Source of the DNA: Nitrospina sp052156635 | GTDB lineage: Bacteria > Nitrospinota > Nitrospinia > Nitrospinales > Nitrospinaceae | Assembly: GCF_052156635.1 (NCBI RefSeq) | Contig: NZ_JBQKUO010000004.1 | Coordinates: forward strand, 124,001 to 188,000 | Reading direction: 5' to 3' | DNA length: 64,000 nt | Made by a program: the position numbers and the translations under genes | In this document: one piece after another, positions 1 to 7,746 of the stretch | Numbering within the stretch: position 1 is the stretch's first letter | How the letters are laid out: each line of letters begins with the position of its first letter | Notes under the pieces: generated by a model | The model's database searches: none | Told to the model about the DNA's origin: nothing | Seen by the model: the letters and a program-made list of their open reading frames with translations, nothing else

Positions 1-1209
1 TCGCATGTCGGGATATTCGCCTCGGCTCTCGGAATACCCGCTGTCGTCGGCGTCCCCAACATCACCGAGTACGTTAACTCCGGAGACATGGTCATTATCG
101 ACGGTATCGAGGGCGAGGTGATCGTCAATCCCGATGAAAACACCCTCAACCATTTCAGGACAAAACAAAAAAACTACCTGCGTTACGAAAAGAAACTGCT
201 CGACAACATCACTCTCAAATCGGAGACGATGGACGGAAACCCGGTTCAATTGATGGGCAATATAGAATCGGCGCACGAAGCCAGGGCGGTTCGGAAATAC
301 GGCGGCGAAGGCATCGGCCTGTACCGGACCGAGTTCCTGTATCTCGGTGCCAATTCCCTGCCCACGGAAAACGACCTGTACGCCAATTTCAAGAGCGTCG
401 TGCAGGCCATGGAACCCTACACCGTGGTCATTCGTACGCTGGATATCGGTGCGGACAAGCAGTTATACCATCTCGATCACGAAACCGAGGCCAACCCGGC
501 CCTGGGCCTGCGCGGAATCCGTCTATCCCTCAAAAAACCGGACGTGTTTATCCGGCAGATCAAAGGGATTCTAAGAGCCAGCCTTTACGGGCGCGTTAAA
601 ATCCTATACCCTATGATCACAAGCGTGGATGAAGTGCGGGAGGCCAACCACTGCCTCGAACAGGCAAAAAAAGAATTGAAACGGGCACAAATTCCTTTTG
701 ATGAAAAAATCCCCGTAGGGGCAATGATTGAAACACCTTCCGCCGCCCTCACGGTCGATTCGATCCTCGGCGTAGTGGATTTTATCAGTATTGGTACCAA
801 TGATCTGATACAATACGTGCTCGCCGTTGATCGGGTAAATGAGAATGTGGCCCATCTGTATCAGCCCTACCATCCCTCGGTCCTTAAAATTCTTCGACAG
901 GTTTTTGAGACCGCTGCAGAAAAAGGCAAGCATGTTGCCATTTGTGGAGAGATGGGCGGCGACCCCATGGCCACATTCCTTCTCCTTGGGTTGGGGACGG
1001 TCCATGAATTGAGCATGGAACCCCATTCGATACCCAAGGTGAAAAAAATTCTGAGGAAGGTCACATTGGACGAGGCCCGGAAAATCGCGGACCACGCGTT
1101 GAGCCTGTCCACTGCTGAGGAGGTCAACCAGTTTATCACCAACGAAATGCGTACCCGCTTTCCGTCGGATTTCGACCGGGATCTCGCGTTTGGTGAAAAA
1201 ATATCTTGA
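1..1209 (+). CDS. ptsI: Phosphoenolpyruvate-protein phosphotransferase (PTS enzyme I), 3' part
   Basis: C-terminal two thirds of enzyme I, which takes phosphate from PEP and passes it to HPr in the cytoplasm. The frame is open from base 1, so the gene starts outside the window. The first residues (SHVGIFASALGIPAVVG) belong to the swivelling phosphohistidine domain; the catalytic His would lie just upstream. PEP-binding TIM-barrel motifs follow in the expected order: GLYRTEFLY, GLRGIRLS, GAMIETPSAA, SIGTNDLIQY and the active-site ICGEMGGDP. The first in-frame ATG at 88 falls inside the domain and is not the true start. Whether the organism has sugar permeases or a regulatory PTS cannot be told from this fragment. 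Confidence 0.95.
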   Translation, partial: SHVGIFASALGIPAVVGVPNITEYVNSGDMVIIDGIEGEVIVNPDENTLNHFRTKQKNYLRYEKKLLDNITLKSETMDGNPVQLMGNIESAHEARAVRKYGGEGIGLYRTEFLYLGANSLPTENDLYANFKSVVQAMEPYTVVIRTLDIGADKQLYHLDHETEANPALGLRGIRLSLKKPDVFIRQIKGILRASLYGRVKILYPMITSVDEVREANHCLEQAKKELKRAQIPFDEKIPVGAMIETPSAALTVDSILGVVDFISIGTNDLIQYVLAVDRVNENVAHLYQPYHPSVLKILRQVFETAAEKGKHVAICGEMGGDPMATFLLLGLGTVHELSMEPHSIPKVKKILRKVTLDEARKIADHALSLSTAEEVNQFITNEMRTRFPSDFDRDLAFGEKIS

Positions 1210-1300
1210 AACTCCCCCTCCCCATTAGCTGATTCCATCAGAAATCCGGTACACAGTTGTTTTTAGTTTTGATATGAACCATTGAACATAAGGATTCAAT

Positions 1301-2461
1301 ATGAGCATAGGAAATTACCTGTTTACTTCCGAATCGGTGTCCGAGGGACACCCCGACAAAATCTCTGACCAGATTTCCGACGCCATTCTCGACGAATGCC
1401 TGAAGGTGGACCCACTGTCACGGGTTGCCTGTGAAACCATGGTGACCACCGGTCTGGTGGTCATCGCTGGAGAAATCACCACCAACGCCCAGCTCGATTT
1501 CCAAGCCATCGCCCGCAAAACGATTGAGGAAATCGGTTACAACGATTCCGAGATGGGTTTCGATTATAAATCCTGCGGCGTGCTCGTCACCGTGGACAAG
1601 CAGTCCCAGGACATCGCGCAAGGCGTGGACGACGACAAGAAAGAACAGGGTGCGGGCGACCAGGGCATGATGTTCGGTTTCGCCACCAATGAAACTCCCG
1701 AGTTGATGCCGTCGCCGATTCTGTTTTCGCACAAACTGGTGAAGAAAATGGCCGAACTTCGCAAAAACGGAAAACTGCCCTACCTGCGGCCGGACAGCAA
1801 ATCCCAAGTCTCGGTCCGCTATGATGAATGGAAGCCGGTCGGGGTGGAAACCGTTGTCATCTCCACCCAGCACGCGCCGAAGGTCAGCAACAAAAAGATC
1901 AAGGAAGACCTGATCAAGCACGTGATCAACCCCATCATTCCGGAAAAATTGCGTGCCAAGAAAATGAAAATCCACATCAACCCCACCGGCCGCTTTGTGA
2001 TCGGCGGTCCGCAGGGCGATTGTGGTTTGACCGGACGCAAAATCATTGTCGACACCTACGGCGGTTATTCCCGCCACGGCGGGGGCGCGTTTTCCGGCAA
2101 GGACCCGTCCAAGGTCGACCGCTCCGCAGCCTACATGGGCCGTTACATCGCCAAGAACATCGTCGCCGCCAAGCTGGCGGAGCGCTGCGAAGTGCAGTTG
2201 GCATATGCTATCGGCGTGGCCGAACCTGTATCCGTGTTTGTCGATGCCTTCGGCACCCACAAGATCGACCTCAATCGCATCGAAAAACTCATCCGCGAAC
2301 ATTTCGATCTGCGCCCGGCGGGCATCATCAAAACGCTGGACTTGAGGAAACCCCGGTTCCGGGCTTCTGCCGCGTACGGTCACTTTGGTCGTACCGAGAA
2401 GGAGTTCACCTGGGAAAAGACGGACAAGGCTGCGGCATTGAAAAAAGCCGCACGGCTGTAA
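1301..2461 (+). CDS. metK: S-adenosylmethionine synthase
   Basis: Makes S-adenosylmethionine from methionine and ATP in the cytoplasm. At 386 residues it has normal family length. The catalytic GHPDK is at residues 16-20, GAGDQG at 117-122, the P-loop-like GGPQGDCGLTGRK at 235-247, and GGGAFSGKDPSKVDRSA at 260-276. An AAGGA ribosome-binding site precedes the ATG. The 91 bases between ptsI and metK showed no SAM-riboswitch core by eye. A strong terminator follows immediately, so metK ends its transcript. Confidence 0.98.
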   Translation: MSIGNYLFTSESVSEGHPDKISDQISDAILDECLKVDPLSRVACETMVTTGLVVIAGEITTNAQLDFQAIARKTIEEIGYNDSEMGFDYKSCGVLVTVDKQSQDIAQGVDDDKKEQGAGDQGMMFGFATNETPELMPSPILFSHKLVKKMAELRKNGKLPYLRPDSKSQVSVRYDEWKPVGVETVVISTQHAPKVSNKKIKEDLIKHVINPIIPEKLRAKKMKIHINPTGRFVIGGPQGDCGLTGRKIIVDTYGGYSRHGGGAFSGKDPSKVDRSAAYMGRYIAKNIVAAKLAERCEVQLAYAIGVAEPVSVFVDAFGTHKIDLNRIEKLIREHFDLRPAGIIKTLDLRKPRFRASAAYGHFGRTEKEFTWEKTDKAAALKKAARL

Positions 2462-2470
2462 AAATAGAGC

Positions 2471-2500
2471 GCCCCGCCGTTTTGGCGGGGCTTTCTTTTT
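2471..2500 (+). terminator. Rho-independent terminator of metK
   Basis: An 8-bp perfect GC stem (GCCCCGCC / GGCGGGGC, loop GTTTT) begins 9 bases after the metK stop codon and is followed by TTTCTTTTT. Confidence 0.93.
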
Positions 2501-2583
2501 ACACAGTCACTCATTTCCCGTGAAATCCGGTTTCCAGAACAACGGCCGGCGGACCCGTCCCTTTCTATTCCGGATCGCCTCCC

Positions 2584-3288
2584 ATGAAGATCCATTCACT
2601 TCACCGCTGGGATGTCACCCCCAAAAAGGCCATCAGCATCCAGAAAGCCCTCGCCCGCCGCATAAACACATCAGCCAATTTGAAACAACGTCCGCAACTC
2701 ATCGCCGGAGCGGATATCAGCCTGTCGCACTCACGTGGCCCGGCTTACGCGGGCGTGGTGGTGCTGGATGCAAACTCGCTGGAAGTGGTGGCGGAATACA
2801 CACAGAAAGGGGTGATTGATTTTCCTTACGTTCCGGGCCTCCTGTCATTCCGCGAAGCGCCGCTGTTGCTTAAGGTGTTCGAGCAGATCGATCCCCCGCC
2901 GGATCTGATCATGCTGGACGGACAGGGCATCGCGCATCAGCGCGGTTTGGGACTGGCCTCGCATCTTGGATTGTTTCTGGATTGCCCGGCAGTGGGTTGT
3001 GCCAAAAGTCGCCTGGTCGGGGAACACCGCGAACCCGGAACAAAGAAGGGGTCGCACACACCATTGAAAGGAAAAAACGGGGAAACGCTGGGGGCGGTCC
3101 TGCGAACACGTGAAAACTGCAAACCCATTTTCGTCTCGGTGGGGCACAAAATCGATCTTGCCTCGGCCCTCGAATGGGTTCTCCACGTCTCGCCGCGTTA
3201 CCGCATCCCGGAGCCGACACGGCTCGCGCACAACCTGGTCAACCGTGTTCGAAAAGAGGGTCAGGGTTTACGCGCCACCAGCAGGTAA
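2584..3288 (+). CDS. nfi: Endonuclease V (deoxyinosine-specific)
   Basis: Repairs deaminated adenine by nicking DNA at the second phosphodiester bond 3' to deoxyinosine. At 234 residues it is a full-length member. The metal-binding acidic residues are in place: D44 in GADIS, E91 in PYVPGLLSFRE and D112 in LDGQGIAHQRGLG, followed by GCAKS, FVSVGH and RIPEPTRLAH. The 3' end overlaps the convergent methyltransferase gene by 28 bases. No good ribosome-binding site precedes the ATG. Confidence 0.95.
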   Translation: MKIHSLHRWDVTPKKAISIQKALARRINTSANLKQRPQLIAGADISLSHSRGPAYAGVVVLDANSLEVVAEYTQKGVIDFPYVPGLLSFREAPLLLKVFEQIDPPPDLIMLDGQGIAHQRGLGLASHLGLFLDCPAVGCAKSRLVGEHREPGTKKGSHTPLKGKNGETLGAVLRTRENCKPIFVSVGHKIDLASALEWVLHVSPRYRIPEPTRLAHNLVNRVRKEGQGLRATSR

Positions 3289-4013
3289 CCGGAGTCCGCA
3301 TAAACCGGCTTGATCTCCTCCACGGAAAGGCCCGCCGATTCAACCTCCCGGCGAAAATCGTCTCGATTGTATGCATGCCACACTCCCGCTTCCAATTGAT
3401 GCTGGATGTGGCGCAGCCCGAGCAAGAGCGTGAGGGGATAGAACAGAAAGCGTTTCACCCGGTGTTCCAGCAAAGACATCCTTCCTTTCTGCGAACGTAC
3501 ACTGTGCTTGATGATTCGGTGGGCATTGTAGGTCTCGGATGGATTGGAGATGATGGCACGCCCGCCGGTCTTCAAAACCCCGGCAATACGCCGGTACACC
3601 TGCATCCGGTCTTCGGCCCGGGCCAGCGTATACACGGAAAAATGGGCGACGACACAGTCGAAGGTTTCCGCTTTCAACGGCCACTCAGCCAGCATGTCCG
3701 CCTGATACGTGCGCACGGGAGGAAACGACGGAAGAAGCGATGCCTTCTGCCGGAGCTGTTGCAGGCCGGATGGAAGGATATCGGTGCCCACGTATTTCAG
3801 GCCTCCATTCCGGTTTGCCCCAAGGTGGTTCACCAGGAGTCCGGAACCGCATCCCAGATCCAGAACGGCCAAACCCTCAACAGGGGCAACTTTATCCGCC
3901 GCGGCTTTTATGGAATCGTGATAGGCCTGCGGGCAAAGCCCATCGTACAACCGGGTTTTGAACCCGAACTGCCAGTACCCCTTGAACAGGGTTTCAAAAA
4001 CTTTCATCTGCAA
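3261..4013 (-). CDS. Class I SAM-dependent methyltransferase
   Basis: A 250-residue cytoplasmic methyltransferase of unknown substrate. Motif I (LDLGCGSGL) is near residue 52, an acidic motif II (VGTDILP) follows, and the post-I strand is FDCVVAHFSVYTLA, the usual order of a Rossmann methyltransferase. The C-terminal part has a basic amphipathic segment and no recognised target domain. It overlaps the 3' end of nfi and is divergent from the unknown gene at 4082, whose promoter touches its start. The substrate cannot be assigned from sequence alone. Confidence 0.8.
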   Translation of the reverse strand: MQMKVFETLFKGYWQFGFKTRLYDGLCPQAYHDSIKAAADKVAPVEGLAVLDLGCGSGLLVNHLGANRNGGLKYVGTDILPSGLQQLRQKASLLPSFPPVRTYQADMLAEWPLKAETFDCVVAHFSVYTLARAEDRMQVYRRIAGVLKTGGRAIISNPSETYNAHRIIKHSVRSQKGRMSLLEHRVKRFLFYPLTLLLGLRHIQHQLEAGVWHAYNRDDFRREVESAGLSVEEIKPVYADSGYLLVARKP

Positions 4014-4014
4014 C

Positions 4015-4043
4015 TTGCCGGAAATTTAAGAACTCAATATAAT
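4015..4043 (+). promoter_or_regulatory. Sigma70-type promoter of the gene at 4082
   Basis: TTGCCG, 17 bases, then a perfect TATAAT at 4038-4043. The gene starts 38 bases downstream behind a GGAG ribosome-binding site. Confidence 0.7.
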
Positions 4044-4081
4044 AATGCATTCTGAAAGACCCGTTACACGGAGAACACAAG

Positions 4082-4510
4082 ATGGCGAAAAAACCATTCA
4101 TCAATAAATACGGATTTGTCGAATACCCGTTTTTGCACGACACGCGAAAAGGGCAGAACTGGTGGTTCTTCAACCTCCTCGAAGACTACCTGAAACGACG
4201 CTGCAAACACCGCCTGGGCGACGACTATACCAAAAACGATATGGAAGTGGACATGATGGGCTTCCTGCACGAAACCAAGCTGAAGTTTTTCGCGCTGGTC
4301 CCGGTGGGCATGGGCATGGAGTTCAAGCTGATCGGCAAGTACCGCTCGGAAGACCTGATGCATCTGGAAGATCCCGTCCCCTTCATCGGCGAGACCTACG
4401 GCGGCGGCAAGTTCAAGGTGAATATCTACCACGAAGGCACCTTCGCCGGGACCGAAAACTACAAAACCCACGGCGATCCCAAATGGGTTGAGATCCCCGA
4501 CGACGACTGA
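4082..4510 (+). CDS. Conserved-looking hypothetical protein
   Basis: I do not recognise this 142-residue protein. It is soluble, with no signal peptide or membrane segment. It has an aromatic N-terminal half (NKYGFVEYPFLHD, NWWFFNLLEDYL), a central strand-rich stretch (LKFFALVPVGMGMEFKLIG), a Gly-rich turn (GETYGGGKFKVN) and an acidic C-terminus ending PDDD. It has its own promoter (4015-4043) and a GGAG ribosome-binding site, so it is a real single-gene unit. The convergent neighbour is the Rieske protein gene. No function is proposed. Confidence 0.75.
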   Translation: MAKKPFINKYGFVEYPFLHDTRKGQNWWFFNLLEDYLKRRCKHRLGDDYTKNDMEVDMMGFLHETKLKFFALVPVGMGMEFKLIGKYRSEDLMHLEDPVPFIGETYGGGKFKVNIYHEGTFAGTENYKTHGDPKWVEIPDDD

Positions 4511-4540
4511 CCGGGCCGCCCTCCTTCCCTTGTGCCTGGG

Positions 4541-4957
4541 TTAAAGCGTTTCGTCCGGATTGATCGGTTTCTGGATGGTGGGAATTTTGAATTTCAGGGC
4601 TTCGGGCACGGCGTTCTTTTCCTTGCCCACTGCCTTCCTGTCCTCTTCAGCGTCGATGCCGATCCGGACCACGCCCTTGTGCACGCGCACCGGAAACACC
4701 GTCGTTTTCAGTTCGGGGTTCTGCGGGCATCCGCCCGTCTCCAGGCTGAACCGCCATTCGTGATTGGGGCAGATGATGACGCCTTCCTCGATCCGTCCTT
4801 CTCCCAGCGGCGCACCTTTGTGAGGGCATTTGTTCGACACCGCAAAGTACTTGCCCTTGTAATTGAACAGGGCGATTTCCTGGTCCCGTACTGTAACGAT
4901 CGCGGATTTCCCCGGCGGCAGGTCGCCGTCCTTCATGACTTTGATATAGAGTTTCAT
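4541..4957 (-). CDS. Rieske [2Fe-2S] ferredoxin-like protein
   Basis: A small soluble electron-transfer protein of 138 residues. The Rieske cluster ligands are visible: C44-P-H46 in CPHKGAPLGEG and C63-x2-H66 in CPNHEWRF. This matches the ferredoxin components of ring-hydroxylating dioxygenases or the small subunit NirD of assimilatory nitrite reductase. There is no signal peptide, so it should act in the cytoplasm. It lies 47 bases downstream of tig on the same strand and may be the last gene of an ispG-tig operon. No partner oxygenase or reductase is nearby, so its partner is unknown. Confidence 0.85.
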   Translation of the reverse strand: MKLYIKVMKDGDLPPGKSAIVTVRDQEIALFNYKGKYFAVSNKCPHKGAPLGEGRIEEGVIICPNHEWRFSLETGGCPQNPELKTTVFPVRVHKGVVRIGIDAEEDRKAVGKEKNAVPEALKFKIPTIQKPINPDETL

Positions 4958-5004
4958 GACTGCCTTTTCAAGTTCCGTCCGCCTTCATGCGGCAGAGCGG
5001 GCGG

Positions 5005-6393
5005 TCATTTCTTTTCTTCTTCCTGTTTGCGTTCGGCGGCACGCTTGCGGGCTTCTTCTTCGCTCAGGTACTCGAACTCGCACTGGGAATAAATGAAGTT
5101 CAGCGCTTTCTGTCCCAGAAGGCGGCTGGTGGTCTGGTTCAGATGCTCCTGATTGCTCATCAGGGTTTTTCGCACCTCTTCCATCGATTTACCCGTCTGC
5201 TCGGCCAGCCGCTGGTATTCGGCTTCCAGGTCGGATTGCTTGACGTTCAGCTTTTCCTGTTTGGCAATGGCGTCCAAAATGACGTAACCCTTGGTGTTGT
5301 ACACCGCGCGTTCGCGCCACTCCTCTTTGGCCCGCTCCTCATCAAAACCGGAATCCTCCAGGCTCATGCCCGACTGTTGAATCTGAAATTTCATTCCGTC
5401 GATCATGAACCCCACCTCCTGGTCAACCAGGGATGTCGGGGCTTCCACATCGTGTTCCTTGACCAGGTAATCGAAGATGTCCTGCTTGATGTGCATTTCC
5501 TCCAGGTGTTCCTTCTGCGCCTGCAGTCCGGTTTTGATCTTGCGGCGAAAAGACTCCACCGATTCTTCGCCCTGCGCCTGCACAAACTCGTCGGTCAACT
5601 CCGGTAGATTGAGCTTTTTGACCTGCTTGATGTGTACGCGGAAAGTGGCCGTGTCCGGAAGTTCTTCACCGTCCTTCCCCGGAATCGGCATGCTGATGCG
5701 GCGCATCTTTTTGTTCCAGTCCGCAGGAAGCTGGACCTTCACGTCGAAAGGATCGTCCTTCTTGTGTCCGATCAACTGATCCTCGAATCCGGCGATCATT
5801 TTTTTCTGCCCGACACGCACCTCGTACCCGTTTGCCGTGCCGCCCTCCAGCACCTCGCCATTATGCGTTCCTTCAAAATCCATGACCAGAAAGTCGCCGT
5901 ACCCGACCTCGTAGTCGTTCGGCATGATTTCCATCGTCCCGAACGGCTCCAACTGCTTGCGGATTTCCGTATCGACTTCCGCGTCGGTGACCTTGAACTC
6001 GGTGCGCGGGAACTTGAGGCCCTTGTAGTTTTTGAACTGCAGTTGGGGTTTGACGTCCAGCGTCACGCTGAAGGTGAACGGCTTGTCACGGTCGATAGCC
6101 TCAATGTCGGAGTGGTCGATCTCCGGCGGCCCGGCGGGAATGATGCCCGACTCAGTGAGCGCCTTGTTGTAGTACTCCTGCATCAGGTCCTGCCACATCT
6201 GTGTCATCGCCTGCAGGGGCACCTGCTTCTCCAGGATTTTCTGTGGGATTTTACCGGGCCGGAACCCCGGCATGCTGATCTGCTTGTTCAGTTCGCGGTA
6301 AGCGCCGTCGATCTTCTGGGACACGATGTTCTGCGGCACCTTGATCTTGATCTTGCGGCGAAGGCCTTCCAGTTCTTCCAGTTGGTAATCCAT
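5005..6393 (-). CDS. tig: Trigger factor, ribosome-associated chaperone and peptidyl-prolyl isomerase
   Basis: Binds at the ribosomal exit tunnel and protects nascent chains. It is 462 residues, a typical length. The N-terminal ribosome-binding domain carries the signature GFRPGKIP near residues 43-50. It is followed by an FKBP-like PPIase domain (about 160-255) and a long helical C-terminal domain. The last 20 residues are a charged Lys/Glu tail. A good GGAGG ribosome-binding site precedes the ATG. It lies 23 bases downstream of ispG and is probably co-transcribed with it. Confidence 0.95.
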   Translation of the reverse strand: MDYQLEELEGLRRKIKIKVPQNIVSQKIDGAYRELNKQISMPGFRPGKIPQKILEKQVPLQAMTQMWQDLMQEYYNKALTESGIIPAGPPEIDHSDIEAIDRDKPFTFSVTLDVKPQLQFKNYKGLKFPRTEFKVTDAEVDTEIRKQLEPFGTMEIMPNDYEVGYGDFLVMDFEGTHNGEVLEGGTANGYEVRVGQKKMIAGFEDQLIGHKKDDPFDVKVQLPADWNKKMRRISMPIPGKDGEELPDTATFRVHIKQVKKLNLPELTDEFVQAQGEESVESFRRKIKTGLQAQKEHLEEMHIKQDIFDYLVKEHDVEAPTSLVDQEVGFMIDGMKFQIQQSGMSLEDSGFDEERAKEEWRERAVYNTKGYVILDAIAKQEKLNVKQSDLEAEYQRLAEQTGKSMEEVRKTLMSNQEHLNQTTSRLLGQKALNFIYSQCEFEYLSEEEARKRAAERKQEEEKK

Positions 6394-6416
6394 AGTTTGT
6401 CTCAGTTCCTCCGGCC

Positions 6417-7580
6417 TTACGAAATGCTCGGTTCCTTCGCGCCGTAACGGTCCTCAATCAGTTTGTCCAGTTCCTCTTTCAGCTTGCCCAGGATTTCATC
6501 GTAGCCGAAAGCACCCACGGTCTCCGTTTTCTTCTTCAAATTGACGTGCGCCGGGCCGCACCACAGACCGAGGTCGGCGTCGTCGGTTTCCCCCGGACCG
6601 TTCACGCGGCACCCCATCACGGCGATGGTGATCTTGTACTTCTCCGCGTATTCCGTCATGCGGCGCACATCCTGAGCCAGGTCGACGAACTTGCCGTTCT
6701 CCACGCGAGAGCAACTCGGACAGGCGATGATGTTGAGTCCCTCCAGAAAGTTTTCCGGCACCGAACGGAACCGGCCGTTTTCGATGTCATCCAAAATCGA
6801 GCGGCCGACGTCGATCTCCTGCCCCTTGTCGTCGTCGGGCACAGTGAGGGAAACGCGAATGGTGTCGCCAATGCCCGCCGGGATCAGCTGTTCGAACGCA
6901 ATCCGGGTTTTGATGATGCCTTCCGGCGGCATTCCCGCCTCCGTCACCCCCAGGTGCAATGGCACGTCCGGCCGCAATTCGGCGAAGCGCTTGTTGCCCT
7001 CGATCACCTTGCTGCTGTCGGAATCCTTGAGCGACACGCAGTAGTTTTCGAAGCCCAGCTCGTCCATCATGGCGCAGTGATCCACCGCCGAGCGCACCAT
7101 GGCCTCGATGCTGTCCTCCGGGTAGCGCGCCTTGTAATCGGGATCAACGGAACCGCAGTTGACGCCGATGCGGATGGCAAGGTCGTGCTCGCGGGCGGCG
7201 TTGACGATGAACTCCACTTTTTCCTTAATGGTTTTGTCTTTGTCCAGGTGCCACAGGTGGCCGGGATTGTAACGGATCTTGTTGACGTAGGGCGCCACGA
7301 TGGGAGCCAGCCGGTAGTTTTCCTGCAGGTCCACGGAAAAGATCGCCTTCGATCCCTTGCGCAGAATTTTCAGCGCTTCCACGTCTTCCTTGCTGTCCAC
7401 GGCGATGCGGATGATGTCCGCGCCGGCTTTTTCGAGGATTTCGATTTGACGGCCCGTCGCTTCCAGGTCCTGTGTGCGGGTGGCGGTCATGCTCTGCACG
7501 GCAATCGGAGAGTCGCCGCCCAGGGTCAGGGTACCGACTTTAATTTTACGGGTGGTTCGAGGTTTTATGTTTGCACTCAC
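6417..7580 (-). CDS. ispG: (E)-4-hydroxy-3-methylbut-2-enyl-diphosphate synthase
   Basis: Penultimate step of the MEP isoprenoid pathway: converts MEcPP to HMBPP with a [4Fe-4S] cluster. At 387 residues it is the short bacterial form. The N-terminal TIM barrel includes KIKVGTLTLGGDSPIAVQSM, IRIAVDSKEDVEAL and RIGVNCGSVD. Cluster ligands are in CPSCSR and MGCRVNGPGE in the C-terminal third. It is first in a minus-strand run with tig and the Rieske gene, and divergent from yejA. A co-encoded Rieske protein as redox partner is conceivable but unsupported. Confidence 0.96.
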   Translation of the reverse strand: MSANIKPRTTRKIKVGTLTLGGDSPIAVQSMTATRTQDLEATGRQIEILEKAGADIIRIAVDSKEDVEALKILRKGSKAIFSVDLQENYRLAPIVAPYVNKIRYNPGHLWHLDKDKTIKEKVEFIVNAAREHDLAIRIGVNCGSVDPDYKARYPEDSIEAMVRSAVDHCAMMDELGFENYCVSLKDSDSSKVIEGNKRFAELRPDVPLHLGVTEAGMPPEGIIKTRIAFEQLIPAGIGDTIRVSLTVPDDDKGQEIDVGRSILDDIENGRFRSVPENFLEGLNIIACPSCSRVENGKFVDLAQDVRRMTEYAEKYKITIAVMGCRVNGPGETDDADLGLWCGPAHVNLKKKTETVGAFGYDEILGKLKEELDKLIEDRYGAKEPSIS

Positions 7581-7709
7581 TGAGTGGATTCTCTTTCATT
7601 AGAATGGGTTAGACAGGTAAATTCCAACCAAGATAGCAAAAACGGCCCGGCTTCTCAACGAATTCCTTCGCCGGAACCCCCAGTCGATCCGGACTTCCGA
7701 AGGGTCCTC

Positions 7710-7738
7710 TTGGCAACGCTTGCTTTATCCATTATAGT
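7710..7738 (+). promoter_or_regulatory. Sigma70-type promoter of yejABEF
   Basis: TTGGCA (7710-7715), 17 bases, TATAGT (7733-7738). The yejA ATG begins only 8 bases after the -10 box and no Shine-Dalgarno sequence lies between, so the mRNA is probably leaderless. Confidence 0.75.
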
Positions 7739-7746
7739 GAACACCC

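Noticed and set aside
1210..1300. Possible SAM or SAH riboswitch before metK
   Set aside because: The leader is short and AT-rich with no pseudoknot or conserved core that I can match.
1418..2383. A 321-codon open frame on the minus strand
   Set aside because: It is antisense to metK, with composition typical of shadow frames.
6546..7583. A 345-codon open frame on the plus strand
   Set aside because: It is antisense to ispG and has no ribosome-binding site or domain.
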